From Pseudobdellovibrionaceae bacterium (GTDB lineage: Bacteria > Bdellovibrionota > Bdellovibrionia > Bdellovibrionales > JAMPXM01): a stretch of DNA of 8,521 bases. Below the pieces are notes generated by a model. The model saw only the letters and a list, made by a program, of their open reading frames with translations, had not been told where the DNA came from and made no database searches. The position numbers and the translations under genes were made by a program. This document shows, one piece after another, positions 1 through 7,053 of this stretch (position 1 is its first letter; each line of letters begins with the position of its first letter). Location: contig CAJYIL010000415.1 in NCBI GenBank assembly GCA_913774795.1, forward strand, positions 1 through 8,521, in the 5' to 3' direction.

Positions 1-228
1 GGAACTCTCGGGGGCGGCGGAGGCGGCGGCGGCCTTGGAGGTAACGGCGGTAAGGGCGGGTATGTCGGTCAGATCACTGCGAGCGTGAGTTCAGGCGGTG
101 GCGGCGGTGGCGCCGGCACTGGTGGCAATGGGGGCGATGGCGGCTTCGGCGCTGGCGGCGGAGGAGCGAAAGCGGGAACGGGGGGCCGCGGAGGCGGCGG
201 TTTCTGCGTCATCAAATACACGCCGTGA
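1..228 (+). CDS. Glycine-rich protein, C-terminal part only
   Basis: Reading frame 1 is open from the first base to a TGA stop at 226-228, giving the last 75 residues of a protein whose start lies left of the window. More than half of the residues are glycine, in runs of up to eight, broken by small or polar residues (Ala, Ser, Asn, Thr) and a short stretch YVGQITASVS. The chain ends in a hydrophobic strand-like tail, GGGGFCVIKYTP. Glycine-rich domains that close with a short beta-strand of the type G-F/Y-V-x-I-x-Y occur at the ends of surface and fibre-like proteins, so a secreted or surface role is likely but is an inference. No catalytic motif is visible. The G+C-rich repetitive sequence also opens a proline-rich frame on the opposite strand, which I take as a shadow. 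The next gene starts 82 bases downstream on the same strand. Confidence 0.7.
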   Translation, partial: GTLGGGGGGGGLGGNGGKGGYVGQITASVSSGGGGGGAGTGGNGGDGGFGAGGGGAKAGTGGRGGGGFCVIKYTP

Positions 229-257
229 CTCATGTACAGAGTTACAAACATGTGTGC

Positions 258-287
258 TTCAAACTCACGGTTCTCATTCAGTATGAT
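258..287 (+). promoter_or_regulatory. Possible sigma-70-type promoter for the small exported protein gene
   Basis: TATGAT at 282-287 matches the -10 consensus TATAAT at five of six positions. TTCAAA at 258-263, 18 bases upstream, matches TTGACA at four of six. A start of transcription near 294 would leave a very short leader that begins at the purine-rich ribosome binding site (AGAGGGA, 294-300) of the gene starting at 311. Only the sequence match supports this, and promoters of this lineage may differ from the E. coli consensus. Confidence 0.35.
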
Positions 288-310
288 GAACGTAGAGGGA
301 GATCTAGGAA

Positions 311-829
311 ATGAGAGTTGTCGCTATTCTTTCGCTCATCGCTTTGTTCGCCTGCGCACGCGCCGAATGGCAAGAGAGCCGGGGAGGCGGAGCGCTCGCG
401 CAAGAGCAGGCGCCACCTCAGAAGCCGGCCGTTCGTGATTTTCCGGATCCCCAAAAATTCGGCGAGTGCACAAGCCAAACTCTCAAAGTTGAAGTCGACA
501 CGTCGACCACTCAAATCAGCCTAAAAGATTTCGAGACCGTGATCGCGCGGTACTCACGCATTCGTGTGACAAAAGCAGCGAAGACAAAGAAGAGATCGAC
601 TTTTTATCTCAATGCTCAAGACGTGAATCAAAAGGCCTGTGCGGATGAGGCATGCGCCGAAGACGCCGGATGGTCGATGATTCAGGATGATATTCGCAGC
701 CTCAACGACACCGAGATTCAATGCGAAGGTCAACCAGCGCCAACGCCTATTCCGACCACCCCGACTCCGAAGCCACTCGAGCCCGGCACAGTCGACGAAA
801 CTCCAGGATCGGGCGAAGGTCTTGGATAA
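311..829 (+). CDS. Small exported protein or lipoprotein with proline-rich tail, function unknown
   Basis: This 172-residue protein is not one I recognise. The ATG at 311 has a purine-rich ribosome binding site (AGAGGGA, 294-300) ten bases upstream. The N-terminus is a signal sequence: Arg2, then a hydrophobic stretch of residues 3-14. It can be read in two ways: a lipobox LFAC with Cys15 as the lipid-carrying residue, or a signal peptidase I site after Ala18 (ARA). A low-complexity segment (residues 22-40, Gly/Gln/Ala/Pro-rich) follows. A compact central region (about 43-138) holds four cysteines (53, 110, 115, 138), enough for two disulphides in the periplasm. The tail (140-172) is rich in Pro and Thr and ends in an acidic, Gly-rich stretch. 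It lies alone between the glycine-rich gene and the five-gene operon, 177 bases before the latter. Confidence 0.7.
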   Translation: MRVVAILSLIALFACARAEWQESRGGGALAQEQAPPQKPAVRDFPDPQKFGECTSQTLKVEVDTSTTQISLKDFETVIARYSRIRVTKAAKTKKRSTFYLNAQDVNQKACADEACAEDAGWSMIQDDIRSLNDTEIQCEGQPAPTPIPTTPTPKPLEPGTVDETPGSGEGLG

Positions 830-982
830 GCTTTCGACATTTTGCGCGAACTGGTGAATCCAAGAGTGAAACGAACCCGACCAGCGTCCTGCGAAGACCG
901 CCGAGTTCTTTGACACTCTTCAGAACTTTCCCTGATTGAATGTTAGGCTTCGCGCTATTTCCCCTCAGGTCTTGATAAGTTA

Positions 983-1006
983 GCTTGGGCGGCCGAAGAG
1001 CCAAGC
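983..1006 (+). promoter_or_regulatory. Inverted repeat directly against the start codon of the GYF/PilZ gene
   Basis: GCTTGG (983-988) and CCAAGC (1001-1006) are perfect inverted repeats that enclose a 12-base loop, and the right arm touches the ATG at 1007. The only Shine-Dalgarno-like sequence for this gene, GAAGAG (995-1000), lies inside the loop. In mRNA this could form a small hairpin that modulates initiation at the first gene of the operon. A six-base stem can also arise by chance, and I see no known riboswitch architecture here. The rest of the 830-982 gap shows no terminator and no complete promoter. Confidence 0.25.
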
Positions 1007-1825
1007 ATGCAAGATCAAGCGCAAAAACCACAACAGCAGTCGCTCTTTTACGTTTATCACCAAGGTGAACAGAAGGGCCCGATTTCACTCGGCGAAATCG
1101 CATCGAAGCTTCGCACGCGCGAACTCGAGATGGGCGATTACCTTTATGACGAAGCTTCAAGTGATTGGGCTTTGATCGCCGCTTATCCTGCGCTTTCGGA
1201 TTTGATCAAGGACGTCAAGGTTGCGGCGCCTGTTCAACAGCCGGTTCAAGATTCTCCTCCGGGAGAAGCGAACGAATGGTTCGCGTTGAAGGGCAATCTT
1301 CGTTTTGGTCCTTTTGCGTACACGGAACTCGTTCGTTTGCTGCAAGAGAAGTCGATGCATGACTCTGACTTCGTTTGGCATGCAGGCCTCAAAGAATGGA
1401 AGAAGGTCGCAGATCTCCCTCAGTTCAACAGCGAAGCCATTCGCACTCTTCGTGAGTCGGGACAAGCCGGTCTCGACGAAGTGTTTTTCCGCCGTCGTCA
1501 TGCTCGCATGGAACATGACGGTTCGATCCTGATGCACAACAACCAAAAGGTCTTCCGCGGCAAGTCTCTTGAAATTAGTGCGGGTGGTGCGGGCATCGTT
1601 CTCGAAACGAACGCCCTCGAAGTCGGTCATCAAGTGTTCTTGCACTTCAAACCGGCGAAAGATCTTCCTCCGTTCAACGCCGTTTGCGAAATCGTGAGCC
1701 GTCGCCCTGTGAATTCGGCGGATGTTCTCGCGCCGATGCACTTTGGCGTGAAGTTCTTGAAAATCGAATCGAAGACGACGAAGGCCATCGAGGCTCTCGC
1801 GGCCCAAACAAAGAAGGTGGCGTAA
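1007..1825 (+). CDS. GYF_2-GYF_2-PilZ domain protein, probable c-di-GMP receptor
   Basis: This 272-residue protein has no signal peptide or membrane segment, so it is predicted to be cytoplasmic. Residues about 13-65 (FYVYHQGEQKGPISLGEI...DWALI) and 90-140 (EWFALKGNLRFGPFAYTEL...EWKKV) are two GYF_2-type domains, recognisable by the Y/W-x-x-x-x-G-x-x-x-GP-[FI] opening and the W[AK] near the end. A Gln/Pro linker (about 74-86) separates them. Residues about 160-255 form a PilZ domain: the RxxxR switch is Arg163-Arg167, and the second c-di-GMP motif (D/NxSxxG) appears as Glu189-Ile-Ser191-Ala-Gly-Gly194, with Glu replacing the usual Asp/Asn. PilZ domains bind c-di-GMP; GYF domains bind proline-rich peptides or other proteins, so this looks like an adaptor controlled by a second messenger. 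It is the first gene of the operon; its stop overlaps the next start by one base (TAATG). The ribosome binding site is weak (GAAGAG, 995-1000), so the start is likely but not certain. Confidence 0.85.
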   Translation: MQDQAQKPQQQSLFYVYHQGEQKGPISLGEIASKLRTRELEMGDYLYDEASSDWALIAAYPALSDLIKDVKVAAPVQQPVQDSPPGEANEWFALKGNLRFGPFAYTELVRLLQEKSMHDSDFVWHAGLKEWKKVADLPQFNSEAIRTLRESGQAGLDEVFFRRRHARMEHDGSILMHNNQKVFRGKSLEISAGGAGIVLETNALEVGHQVFLHFKPAKDLPPFNAVCEIVSRRPVNSADVLAPMHFGVKFLKIESKTTKAIEALAAQTKKVA

Positions 1826-2808
1826 TGAAATTTGCAGCCGCTCTTTTCTTAGCCGCTCTCTTGACGGCGGGTTGTAACCAACAGCAGTTCGGACTCGCGA
1901 GCGAAAGCCAAGAGTTCGGGCAGAAGGTCACTTACAACACGCAAGTCGATGTGTTGTGGGTCATCGATACGTCGTCATCGATGGACACGCACCAAAACTT
2001 ACTCGCGCAACAGATGGGCCTTTTCGTGGATTCGATGAATCGCACCGGGCTCGATTATCACATGGCCGTGACGACCATGGATATGAGCTCCTCAGGTGCG
2101 AAGGGCAAATTTGTCGCCAGCCCCGGCACGCCTCTCATCTTGACATCGCAAACACCGAACCTCACGCAGATCCTTTCTCAGCGCATTCAGTTGGGCGGCA
2201 ACGGATCACCCGTAGAGCGCGGCCTTGAAGCGATGAAGTCAGCCCTCTCGTCGCCACTCGCGTCGGCGAGCGGTTACAATGCGGGCTTCTTGCGTAAAGA
2301 CGCTCTCTTGGTCGTCGTCTTCCTCTCAAACGAAGACGACCAGTCGGCTTCGCTCGATTACGGCGCCTTCCTAGATAGCGTTCGTCCTCCGCTCGCCTTG
2401 ACAGGTGAGCGTTCGTGGCTCGCTCAGTTCATGGGCGTCACCGACGCCGATTCGAGCTGCAAAACGTCGTCATGGTCGCAAGCGGGCTACTCAGAAGTCG
2501 GCACGAAGTACATCCAACTCGCAACTGAGTCGGGTGGCGTGAGCGAAGCGATCTGCGATGCTGACATGAAGCGTGCATTGACGAACGTTAAAGCTCGCGT
2601 TCTTGAAGTCATGACGGAGTACCGCCTCGACCGCTTGCCGAATCTCACGACTCTGCAAGTGTTCGTGAACGGCGCGCTTGTCCCGCAAGATGCGACGAAC
2701 GGTTGGACTTACTATTCATCTAATAACTCGATCCGCTTCCACGGAACTGCGGTGCCTGCGGCCGACTCAATGATCCGCATCTCTTACGATCCAACGGGAA
2801 TTAAGTAA
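1825..2808 (+). CDS. Von Willebrand factor A domain lipoprotein
   Basis: This 327-residue protein starts at ATG 1825, which shares its A with the preceding stop codon and has AAGGTGG (1814-1820) just upstream. The frame is open further upstream to 1684, but that extension lies inside the PilZ gene and would hide the signal peptide. Residues 1-16 are a lipoprotein signal with lipobox LTAG and lipid-carrying Cys17; Asn at +2 is compatible with the outer membrane. Residues about 41-175 look like a VWA fold: DVLWVIDTSSSM carries the MIDAS triad Asp48-x-Ser50-x-Ser52, with Thr83/84 and the SNEDD stretch (168-172) at the later metal-site positions. A C-terminal part (about 265-327) has the look of a beta-sandwich, with alternating polar and hydrophobic strands. 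VWA domains with intact MIDAS bind divalent metal and mediate adhesion or protein assembly. Its partners are probably the TPR proteins encoded next. Its exact role is unknown. Confidence 0.87.
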   Translation: MKFAAALFLAALLTAGCNQQQFGLASESQEFGQKVTYNTQVDVLWVIDTSSSMDTHQNLLAQQMGLFVDSMNRTGLDYHMAVTTMDMSSSGAKGKFVASPGTPLILTSQTPNLTQILSQRIQLGGNGSPVERGLEAMKSALSSPLASASGYNAGFLRKDALLVVVFLSNEDDQSASLDYGAFLDSVRPPLALTGERSWLAQFMGVTDADSSCKTSSWSQAGYSEVGTKYIQLATESGGVSEAICDADMKRALTNVKARVLEVMTEYRLDRLPNLTTLQVFVNGALVPQDATNGWTYYSSNNSIRFHGTAVPAADSMIRISYDPTGIK

Positions 2809-2809
2809 T

Positions 2810-5806
2810 ATGAGAAAACTCTTAGTCCTCACAGCTCTCTCTTTGCCTTTCGCAGCACCGCTCATGGCGGAGGCGAAAACCAAAGCTCCCACTGTTGAAG
2901 AGCAGTTGCGCATGAAAGCGGGCGATGAAACCGGTAACGAAGTGAAAGCTTTGAAGACCGAAATGCTCGTCATGAATTCGAACAAACAAGCTCTTGCTCA
3001 ACTTTTAAAGTTGAAAACGAAATATCAAAAAACGAAGCCCAACAAAAAGATGGAGCAAGAGATTCTCTATCGTTTGGGTGAAGCGTATATGAACCGCGCG
3101 CGTAACGAGCGTTTCTTTGAAGTTCACAAGAACTCCGAAGAAGTTTTGACGTTCGTTCCGCAAATGGTGAAAGACGCCTCGGAGTCGAAACAGATCAAGC
3201 AAGCGGTTGAAGTCTATAAAGAAATGCAGGAGAAGTTCCCGCGCTTCTATAAGATGGACATCGTCCTTTACAATACGGCGTACGCTTATCAACAGCTCGG
3301 CGACGATAAAAATGCTGAAGCGATGTTGCAGAAGCTTATTAACGAGCACTCGTCATCGCCCATGGTCCCGGACGCTTACTTGAACGTCGGAGAAATCCGG
3401 TTCCAGCACCGTGACTTCACGAACGCTCTCGCAAACTTCAAAGCGATTCGCAAATTCCCGAACGCGCGTGTTTATCCTTACGGCCTCTACAAAGCCGCAT
3501 GGACGTACTACAACATGCAAGACACCGAATCTGGCTTGAAGCAGCTGGAAGAAGTCGTCGCATTCGGACGTCATATCGCTGAAGCGAAACTCGATTCAAA
3601 GCTCGATCTCCGCAAAGAAGCCTTGGGCGATATGGCCCTGTTCTATTCGGATGTTCGTAAGGCTCCGGAAGCCGTGAAGTACTTCCAAGCGCAAGCAGCG
3701 GACTTAGACCCAATCCCTTACATCATTCGACTCGTCGAACTCTACAATCGCCATTCGTCATTTAAAGACATCGAGTTGGTGTTGAAAGACGTGTTGAAGA
3801 CATTCCCGGAGTCGCCAACGGCGGCCCGTGCTCACGAGGAACTCGCGTGGAACTACGAGCGCATGAAACAGCGCAAAGAGGCAAGCGAACAACTTCAAGC
3901 GTTTGATATTTGGTGCGATCGCCAATTGGCCAACCAGCCGAAACCGAAAAAAGGTCAGCCGGTTGTTGCACCGGAGTGCCTGGAGAAAATCACGGAAGCG
4001 TCTAAGAAGCTTTCGACCAAGTGGCACGCTGTCTGGAAAAAACAGGGCGGTCCTGATGATCTCGCGGTTTCCTCTGAAAAAACGTACCGCTTATACTTGA
4101 AACACGCCGATTTGAAGGATGCGGAGCTTCCGACGGTTCGTTACTCGTTCTCGGATCTCTTGTTCGCTCGTGGTGGTTTCCGTGAAGCGAGCGATTCGTA
4201 CGCGATGCTCGAAGACTTCGCGAAGAAGGGTGCGAAGATTGATCCGAAAGTCGCTCATGATGCGGCTTACGGCGCGATCTATGCTCTCGAAAAAGCAAAC
4301 GGCGATAAGTGGAACGACGACGATGAGAAACGTTTCCAGCTCTTGAGTGGTTCGTACGTCACACGTTTCCCGAAGGGCCAATACGCTCTCGACCTCCGTT
4401 TCAAACGCGCATTCATCGCGTACGAAAAAGAGCGCTGGGATGAAGCCGCTCCTCAATTCAAGGTCATCGGTTGGTCCGAGCCAACGGTGTCAGACAAGGT
4501 TCAAAAGTCGCAAGACTTGTATCTCGATATCTTGAACCACAAGAAAGACTACAAGGGCATCAAAGAAGCAGCGAAGCTTCTCCTCGAGAAGAATCCGGAT
4601 GCAGGTCGTACGGTTGCGGTCGAGAAGATCTACCGCGAAGCTTACTTCTCGGAGATTCAGCAAACTGAAGAGAAGGGTGATTTGGGCGCAGCCGTCGAGG
4701 CGTACAAAAAGTTCGCTCTCGAGAATACGGCATCGGAGCTCGCGCCTAAAGCGTGGTGGAACGCTTCGCAACTTCAATTCCGGATGGGCGATGCTCAAGG
4801 CGGCGCGAATACGTGCTACCAAATGGCGAAGCTCTTCCCGAAATCGGGCAACGGTAAAGACTGTTTGACGAAAGCGGCGCAGACGTTCGAAGCGATGGCT
4901 CGTCTCGATCTCGCAGCCCGTGTTCTCTTGAATCTCGCATTGGTCGAGCCGGATAAGGCGGATCACTGGCGTGAGGTGGCAGCCGACTTCTTCGCCGTTT
5001 CGGGCGATAAAGAACGCGCGATCACGATGTACCAAAAGCTCGCTGACGATCGTAAGAACAAAAAAGAGCAAGTCGGTCTTCTTGAAAAAGCGGGTCTGTT
5101 GGCTCGCGATTCAGGCGACATGAAAACGGTCGCGGCGATCGAGGGACGCTTCTCTCGTGATGGCGTTGAACCTCAAGCGTCGCGCATGATCGTCGAGCAA
5201 GCTGAGCAAGCATTCGCGAAAAAAGATTTCACGAAAGCTTTCAACCTTTCGAAGAAGATTATCGCTCGCGATTCGCTCCCGAAAGATTTGCTGGCGCGTG
5301 CTCGTTACGTTCAAGCTTCGGTTTTGGCGGATGAATATCGTCAACAGTCGATCAAGGCCCGCGTTGAGAAAGTCGGGATGGTTCTCGCGATGAAAACTGA
5401 GAAGCTCGAGAAGGCTCAAAAAGCTTATCAGTCGGCAGCCAACTACGGCGATCCGCAGATGTCGGTGAAGAGCTTGCGCTCGCTCGCTGAGATCTACATC
5501 GACTACGCTCGCGCGGTTCGCACGATGGAGCTGAAAGGTCTTGGCGAAGCAGATATGCAGGCCTTCCGCGACCAGACCGAACAACTCGCGACTCCGATCG
5601 AAGAAAAAGGGATCGAAGCGATGAACCAAGCGTTGGCCGCGGCGAAAAAAGCCCAGCTTCGCAATGGCGAGATCGCGGATCTTCAAGTTGAAGTGAATAA
5701 GCTGAACATGAAGGGCGAGGCTGCTCCGGTCGTGACCGTGACTCCGCCGTCTCTTTATGTACCGAAAATGTCGTCGACAGGCATGACTGTCGGAAGGAAT
5801 CCATAA
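2810..5806 (+). CDS. Large exported TPR protein, AgmU/GltD-like candidate
   Basis: This 998-residue protein begins with a Sec signal peptide (Arg2-Lys3, hydrophobic core 4-19, likely cleavage after AEA at residue 22), so it is placed in the periplasm. Almost all the rest is helical repeat. Clear TPR-like units lie at about 85-365 (for example ALYNTAYAYQQLGDDKNAEA-like and YKAAWTYYNMQDTESGL patterns), weaker ones at about 430-560, and a further set at about 640-855. A charged, Lys-rich helical segment (about 865-965) precedes a short Pro/Val tail. Such scaffolds hold multi-protein complexes together. Size, export and the TPR lipoprotein encoded immediately after it resemble the AgmU (GltD) and AglT (GltE) pair of the Myxococcus gliding machinery, which has relatives in Bdellovibrio; this assignment is inference from architecture and order, not from a sequence search. 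The start is one base after the VWA stop, with GGGA (2796-2799) as a modest ribosome binding site, which suggests translational coupling. Confidence 0.88.
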   Translation: MRKLLVLTALSLPFAAPLMAEAKTKAPTVEEQLRMKAGDETGNEVKALKTEMLVMNSNKQALAQLLKLKTKYQKTKPNKKMEQEILYRLGEAYMNRARNERFFEVHKNSEEVLTFVPQMVKDASESKQIKQAVEVYKEMQEKFPRFYKMDIVLYNTAYAYQQLGDDKNAEAMLQKLINEHSSSPMVPDAYLNVGEIRFQHRDFTNALANFKAIRKFPNARVYPYGLYKAAWTYYNMQDTESGLKQLEEVVAFGRHIAEAKLDSKLDLRKEALGDMALFYSDVRKAPEAVKYFQAQAADLDPIPYIIRLVELYNRHSSFKDIELVLKDVLKTFPESPTAARAHEELAWNYERMKQRKEASEQLQAFDIWCDRQLANQPKPKKGQPVVAPECLEKITEASKKLSTKWHAVWKKQGGPDDLAVSSEKTYRLYLKHADLKDAELPTVRYSFSDLLFARGGFREASDSYAMLEDFAKKGAKIDPKVAHDAAYGAIYALEKANGDKWNDDDEKRFQLLSGSYVTRFPKGQYALDLRFKRAFIAYEKERWDEAAPQFKVIGWSEPTVSDKVQKSQDLYLDILNHKKDYKGIKEAAKLLLEKNPDAGRTVAVEKIYREAYFSEIQQTEEKGDLGAAVEAYKKFALENTASELAPKAWWNASQLQFRMGDAQGGANTCYQMAKLFPKSGNGKDCLTKAAQTFEAMARLDLAARVLLNLALVEPDKADHWREVAADFFAVSGDKERAITMYQKLADDRKNKKEQVGLLEKAGLLARDSGDMKTVAAIEGRFSRDGVEPQASRMIVEQAEQAFAKKDFTKAFNLSKKIIARDSLPKDLLARARYVQASVLADEYRQQSIKARVEKVGMVLAMKTEKLEKAQKAYQSAANYGDPQMSVKSLRSLAEIYIDYARAVRTMELKGLGEADMQAFRDQTEQLATPIEEKGIEAMNQALAAAKKAQLRNGEIADLQVEVNKLNMKGEAAPVVTVTPPSLYVPKMSSTGMTVGRNP

Positions 5807-6777
5807 TGAAAAACCTCGTATTGATGGGATCAGCGGCGTTGCTTGCGACCGCGTGTGCGACAGGCGGCGGTGGTGGCGGTTCGACGGATAAAGTCGCGGC
5901 CGAGAAATCGCGCGCGTATTTCGACTCGATGTCGTACGTGCTGGCAGGCACCGCGGGCGGTACTTGCGCGCCTCCGACGGCTTCGCAGAAAGCGGCGATG
6001 AGTTCGGTCGATGGCCCTTCGAAAGAATGGCGCGATCTCTTGCAAAAAGCCTCGGCCTGCGTGGGCGACAAAAACTGGAAGACGCTTGATCAAGTTGCCG
6101 AGACGATGGCTCGCACCGATATCAATGCGCCATGGGGAGCTTACTTTCTCAGTGTTTCGGCTGAAGGGCAGGGCGATTTCCAACGCGCCCTCTGGATGGT
6201 CGAGCTTGCGCAGAAGAAAGCGGGTAACGCCGTCGGTTTATTCACGTATCAGCACGGTCGCATCATGCTCGGTCTTAAAGACACAACTCGCGCGATGAAC
6301 GACGTGAAGAAAGCGGTTTCTCTCGAGCCACGTTTGACGATGGGTCATATGTTCCTTGCGCAGATTCACCAGCGAGATCTCGAGTGGGATCAGGCGGGAG
6401 AGCACTTTGCTGCCGTCTTGGCTGGCGATGATCGCAACGTTACGGCGCTCGCAGGTCTGGCTGATGTTCGCTTCAACCAAGGCAAATTCGTCGACGCCGC
6501 CGATTTGTACTCGAAGGCGATTTCTTGGAACAGCTCGCACCTGGAATGGTGGATGCGCTTGGGCTCGCTTTACGAAACTCAGCTTAAGAATCCGGAACTC
6601 GCTTTGAATACGTACAAGGGTCTCAAGACCTCTCTCGACAAAGGCACGTTGAAGACGCGCCCTTCGATCGACGTCAACGCAAAGATCAAAACGCTCGAAG
6701 ATTCGATGAATGCGGCTCGCCAACCGGCCGCGCAAGCCTCGGCCGCTAAACCCGATGAAGCACGGAGCAAAAAATGA
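5806..6777 (+). CDS. TPR-repeat lipoprotein, AglT/GltE-like candidate
   Basis: This 323-residue protein has a lipoprotein-type signal: Lys2, a hydrophobic core, and LLATAC with Cys17 as the probable lipid-carrying residue (Ala rather than Leu at -3 makes the lipobox slightly weak). A glycine run (20-25) follows the anchor like a flexible tether. Two further cysteines (54, 85) sit in an N-terminal region of no clear family. Residues about 110-280 contain roughly five consecutive TPR units, with typical G-x-x-x-x-x-x-[DK]-x-x-x-A spacing (DFQRALWMVELAQK, KFVDAADLYSKAI). The C-terminus (302-323) is an Ala/Lys-rich tail. It is likely anchored in the outer membrane facing the periplasm, next to the large TPR protein. 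Its ATG shares a base with the preceding stop (TAATG) and has a strong ribosome binding site, GGAAGGA (5792-5798). Its own stop overlaps the next gene by four bases. The Glt-type assignment is tentative. Confidence 0.87.
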   Translation: MKNLVLMGSAALLATACATGGGGGGSTDKVAAEKSRAYFDSMSYVLAGTAGGTCAPPTASQKAAMSSVDGPSKEWRDLLQKASACVGDKNWKTLDQVAETMARTDINAPWGAYFLSVSAEGQGDFQRALWMVELAQKKAGNAVGLFTYQHGRIMLGLKDTTRAMNDVKKAVSLEPRLTMGHMFLAQIHQRDLEWDQAGEHFAAVLAGDDRNVTALAGLADVRFNQGKFVDAADLYSKAISWNSSHLEWWMRLGSLYETQLKNPELALNTYKGLKTSLDKGTLKTRPSIDVNAKIKTLEDSMNAARQPAAQASAAKPDEARSKK

Positions 6778-7025
6778 AAATCACATTGATCGCGATCGCC
6801 GCTTTGTTTTTGGTGACCTCGGCTGCTTCGGTGGCCGAAGCTAAGAAAGTCACGTACCGCAAAACGCAAGACGTGAACTTCGATGCCGCCGAAGTCGACG
6901 GTGCGATTCGCTCGCCAGACGGGGCGTACCTCGTGCAAAAGCGCGGGATCGACTTCGTTCCGCTCTACAAGATTCGTAAGAACTTCGACGACAACATCAA
7001 AGAGTCGATCGAGTACGTAAAGTAA
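6774..7025 (+). CDS. Small exported protein, last gene of the operon, function unknown
   Basis: This 83-residue protein overlaps the preceding gene by four bases (ATGA) and has GGAG (6764-6767) at proper spacing, so it is surely part of the same operon. Residues 1-23 are a classic Sec signal peptide ending in AEA, leaving a mature chain of about 60 residues that begins KKVTYRKTQ. The mature part is rich in Lys, Asp and Val, has no cysteine, and contains an FDAAEVDGAIRSPDG segment followed by a basic YKIRKNFDDNIKES helix-like end. I do not recognise a named family. The AEVDGAIRSPDGAYL portion resembles a short beta-hairpin. Its place after two TPR genes suggests a small periplasmic partner or cap of the TPR assembly; this is inference. 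Confidence 0.85.
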   Translation: MKITLIAIAALFLVTSAASVAEAKKVTYRKTQDVNFDAAEVDGAIRSPDGAYLVQKRGIDFVPLYKIRKNFDDNIKESIEYVK

Positions 7026-7053
7026 GCGTTCGTTCTTTAGGATCGTGCGTGTG

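Noticed and set aside
69..251. Proline-rich open frame on the - strand at the left edge
   Set aside because: It is the mirror of the glycine codons (GGC/GGT) of the + strand gene and has no independent support.
910..915. Perfect TTGACA hexamer upstream of the operon
   Set aside because: No acceptable -10 hexamer occurs at 16-18 bases; the nearest candidate (TTGAAT, 936-941) is 20 bases away, so I did not call a promoter.
971..978. CTTGATAA, resembling the -10 of flagellar sigma-28 promoters
   Set aside because: The matching upstream TAAA element is missing at the required distance.
1157..1807. Open frame of 216 codons on the - strand inside the GYF/PilZ gene
   Set aside because: Arg/Phe-rich antisense shadow of a gene with clear domains; no ribosome binding site or family resemblance.
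1684..1824. In-frame upstream extension of the VWA lipoprotein
   Set aside because: It overlaps the PilZ coding region, lacks a ribosome binding site and would bury the lipoprotein signal; the ATG at 1825 has both a signal and a ribosome binding site.
5352..6071. Long open frame on the - strand (239 codons) across the end of the large TPR gene and the start of the TPR lipoprotein gene
   Set aside because: It spans the junction of two well-supported + strand genes, has Ser/Arg/Pro-rich shadow composition and no recognisable domain; the codon use of the real genes leaves few stops on the opposite strand.
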